From assembly GCA_003554115.1 (NCBI GenBank), contig PWFE01000158.1, positions 1 to 7,957 on the forward strand: DNA of 7,957 bases, written 5' to 3'. The translations under genes and the position numbers were made by a program. Below, piece after piece: positions 6,956-7,957 of this stretch; position 1 is the first letter of the stretch, and every line of letters begins with the position of its first letter. This DNA comes from Haloferacaceae archaeon (lineage in GTDB: Archaea > Halobacteriota > Halobacteria > Halobacteriales > Haloferacaceae). The notes under the pieces were generated by a model. It ran no database searches. It worked only from the letters and a program-made list of their open reading frames with translations, and was not told the DNA's origin.

Positions 6956-7650
6956 AGGCCCTGGTTCCGGACTACGCTGAGGATTTCTGATACAGCCTCT
7001 TCGGGAGGATTATTAACACACACGGGCTGAGCATTAGTTTCTCGAAGTGTAACTTGCATTTCTTCAATATACTCAATAGAGTGCTCCGATCGTGCGGCGA
7101 TAATCTCAGAATCTGCAGATAATCTGAACAGACAGATCGGTCCGGTTTTCGTAGCTCTGACAAGTGCTCTGATGGGGATAGATCGGTTGTGGAATAGAAG
7201 ATCACAAAAAAACCGATCGGTTATTAACACATCATTGTCGGAATTAATTGCATTAATGTATCGAATACTCATGTCCAAAAAATATATTATTGATTTACCA
7301 ATTCCAAATCTAGTTAAAGTTTGTTTATTTGAACGCTCCTTTTTGTTTTTTATCCGTTCCGCTTCGTGATCGACACCGGTTAAGCGCCCATGTATCCGTT
7401 TAACAGTCCGTAAGAACGTTGTTTCGTTGTCCTTGTATGTGTATACACCTAAATGAACGATCTCCACGTCATTCCCCTCATCAGATAGCTCCTTTTGAAG
7501 TAATTGAGCTACCGTTGATTTACCTGATCCATCTGGTCCAAGTACCCCAATTATAATGGGTGGGTTCAGTAAGCGGCTTAGCATTAGTTTTGATATGTAC
7601 TTCTTGATAGTTTTTCTGATCGAATAGGGGAGCGGACTCGGTTGACCCAA
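6949..7650 (-). CDS. Thymidylate-kinase-like P-loop kinase
   Basis: This is a P-loop phosphotransferase of the thymidylate-kinase superfamily. Walker A is GPDGSGKST (residues 38-46, K44), and a TDRFF motif (D145, R146) stands where thymidylate kinase has its substrate-binding DR. LFRLSADSEIIAARSE (about 174-189) resembles the nucleotide-side region. True dTMP synthesis is not implied: proteins of this type with a basic N-terminal helix recur in polysaccharide loci and their acceptor is unknown. The start is uncertain. The 233-residue form begins at TTG (7650-7648), only three bases after the stop of the gene upstream and in the same frame as it. The first ATG is codon 23, which would still keep Walker A but lose the basic helix YSIRKTIKKYISK. 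It probably shares a transcript with the ParB-like gene and converges on the nucleotidyltransferase gene. It is AT-rich like its neighbours. Confidence 0.82.
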   Translation of the reverse strand: MGQPSPLPYSIRKTIKKYISKLMLSRLLNPPIIIGVLGPDGSGKSTVAQLLQKELSDEGNDVEIVHLGVYTYKDNETTFLRTVKRIHGRLTGVDHEAERIKNKKERSNKQTLTRFGIGKSIIYFLDMSIRYINAINSDNDVLITDRFFCDLLFHNRSIPIRALVRATKTGPICLFRLSADSEIIAARSEHSIEYIEEMQVTLRETNAQPVCVNNPPEEAVSEILSVVRNQGLI

Positions 7651-7653
7651 GTA

Positions 7654-7957
7654 CTAGTACACATATTTATCATTCGAAACGTCTCCGCTTGTAACTGCTT
7701 CCATCCATTCCTCATGTCGGACGATGATCGCTACTGGAACCTCATCAAGTTCGAGAATTTTTGCGATGGAGAGTCTGTGACGACCATCAACTAATAATAG
7801 TTTCCCATCACGGGCAATGTCGACAGAAATTTCCATCACTCGTTCGTTTATATATCCAAACGGTTCATTTAGAGACGGCTTTCCAGTGCGAAGCTCTTTC
7901 TGTGTCAGATAGCCGTTTTCTTGGATGCTATCATACAATTCGTCTATATCTCTAAAA
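7654..7957 (-). CDS. ParB/Srx-fold domain protein, N-terminus cut by the window edge
   Basis: The frame is open to the right edge: 101 codons are visible, ending with TAG at 7656-7654. The core motif LLVDGRHRLSIAKILELDEVPV (DGRHR at 7788-7774) matches the conserved Gly/Arg box of the ParB/sulfiredoxin fold, followed by a strand and RHEEW. The visible part shows no helix-turn-helix, and the protein ends about 20 residues after the fold, so it is not a chromosome-partitioning ParB. Members of this fold include CTPases, nucleases and, in Thermococcus, the free-serine kinase SerK, so a small-molecule phosphotransferase is one option. The reaction here is unknown. A TTG at 7938-7936 could act as a start, but the frame continues upstream with FRDIDEL, so the gene very likely begins outside the window. 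It lies directly upstream of the kinase gene, probably in the same operon. Confidence 0.75.
   Translation of the reverse strand, partial: FRDIDELYDSIQENGYLTQKELRTGKPSLNEPFGYINERVMEISVDIARDGKLLLVDGRHRLSIAKILELDEVPVAIIVRHEEWMEAVTSGDVSNDKYVY

Noticed and set aside
7654..7656. TAG read as pyrrolysine, giving a fused ParB-like/kinase protein.
   Set aside because: Pyrrolysine machinery is not expected in ordinary haloarchaea, no Pyl genes are in the window, and the ParB-like protein ends at a plausible length after its fold.

Overview
The window looks like part of a haloarchaeal (class Halobacteria) chromosome. Coding regions on the left are very GC-rich, with strong G/C third positions and acidic proteins. 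Several genes have an archaeal TATA-like box about 25-30 bases upstream of the start codon, with no room for a normal leader, so they are probably transcribed leaderless. The left-hand genes are a haloarchaeal-type glutamate dehydrogenase and a Hel308-class Ski2-like helicase. This organism assignment is inference from composition and protein families; no rRNA gene is present to confirm it.

Layout. Positions 1-3251 (minus strand) are housekeeping: the helicase gene (3251 to 1293) followed 97 bases later by glutamate dehydrogenase (1195 to beyond the left edge, C-terminus missing). From 3422 onward the content changes to surface-glycan functions. These are an NAD-dependent nucleotide-sugar epimerase/dehydratase (plus strand, 3422-4363) and a Wzx/RfbX-type polysaccharide flippase (minus strand, 4398-5858). 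They are followed by an AT-rich block with a small nucleotidyltransferase-fold protein (plus, 6133-6942), a thymidylate-kinase-like P-loop kinase (minus, 6949-7650) and a ParB/Srx-fold protein cut by the right edge (minus, 7654-7957).

Composition drops in steps. Sampled 60-base lines are about 83% GC inside the helicase (2341-2400), about 55% in the epimerase (3721-3780) and about 38% in the nucleotidyltransferase (6241-6300). Together with a strand switch at almost every gene from 3251 rightward, this suggests the edge of a mosaic, horizontally acquired glycosylation or exopolysaccharide island beside conserved chromosome.

How the genes may work together (inference): the epimerase would make a sugar nucleotide and the flippase would move lipid-linked glycan across the membrane. 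The nucleotidyltransferase, kinase and ParB-like proteins are of kinds often seen in polysaccharide loci but have no assigned reaction. They are the least understood part of the window. The other items worth a second look are two intergenic hairpins, a single in-frame amber codon between the ParB-like and kinase genes, and a helicase that stops just after its C-terminal Arg-rich motif.
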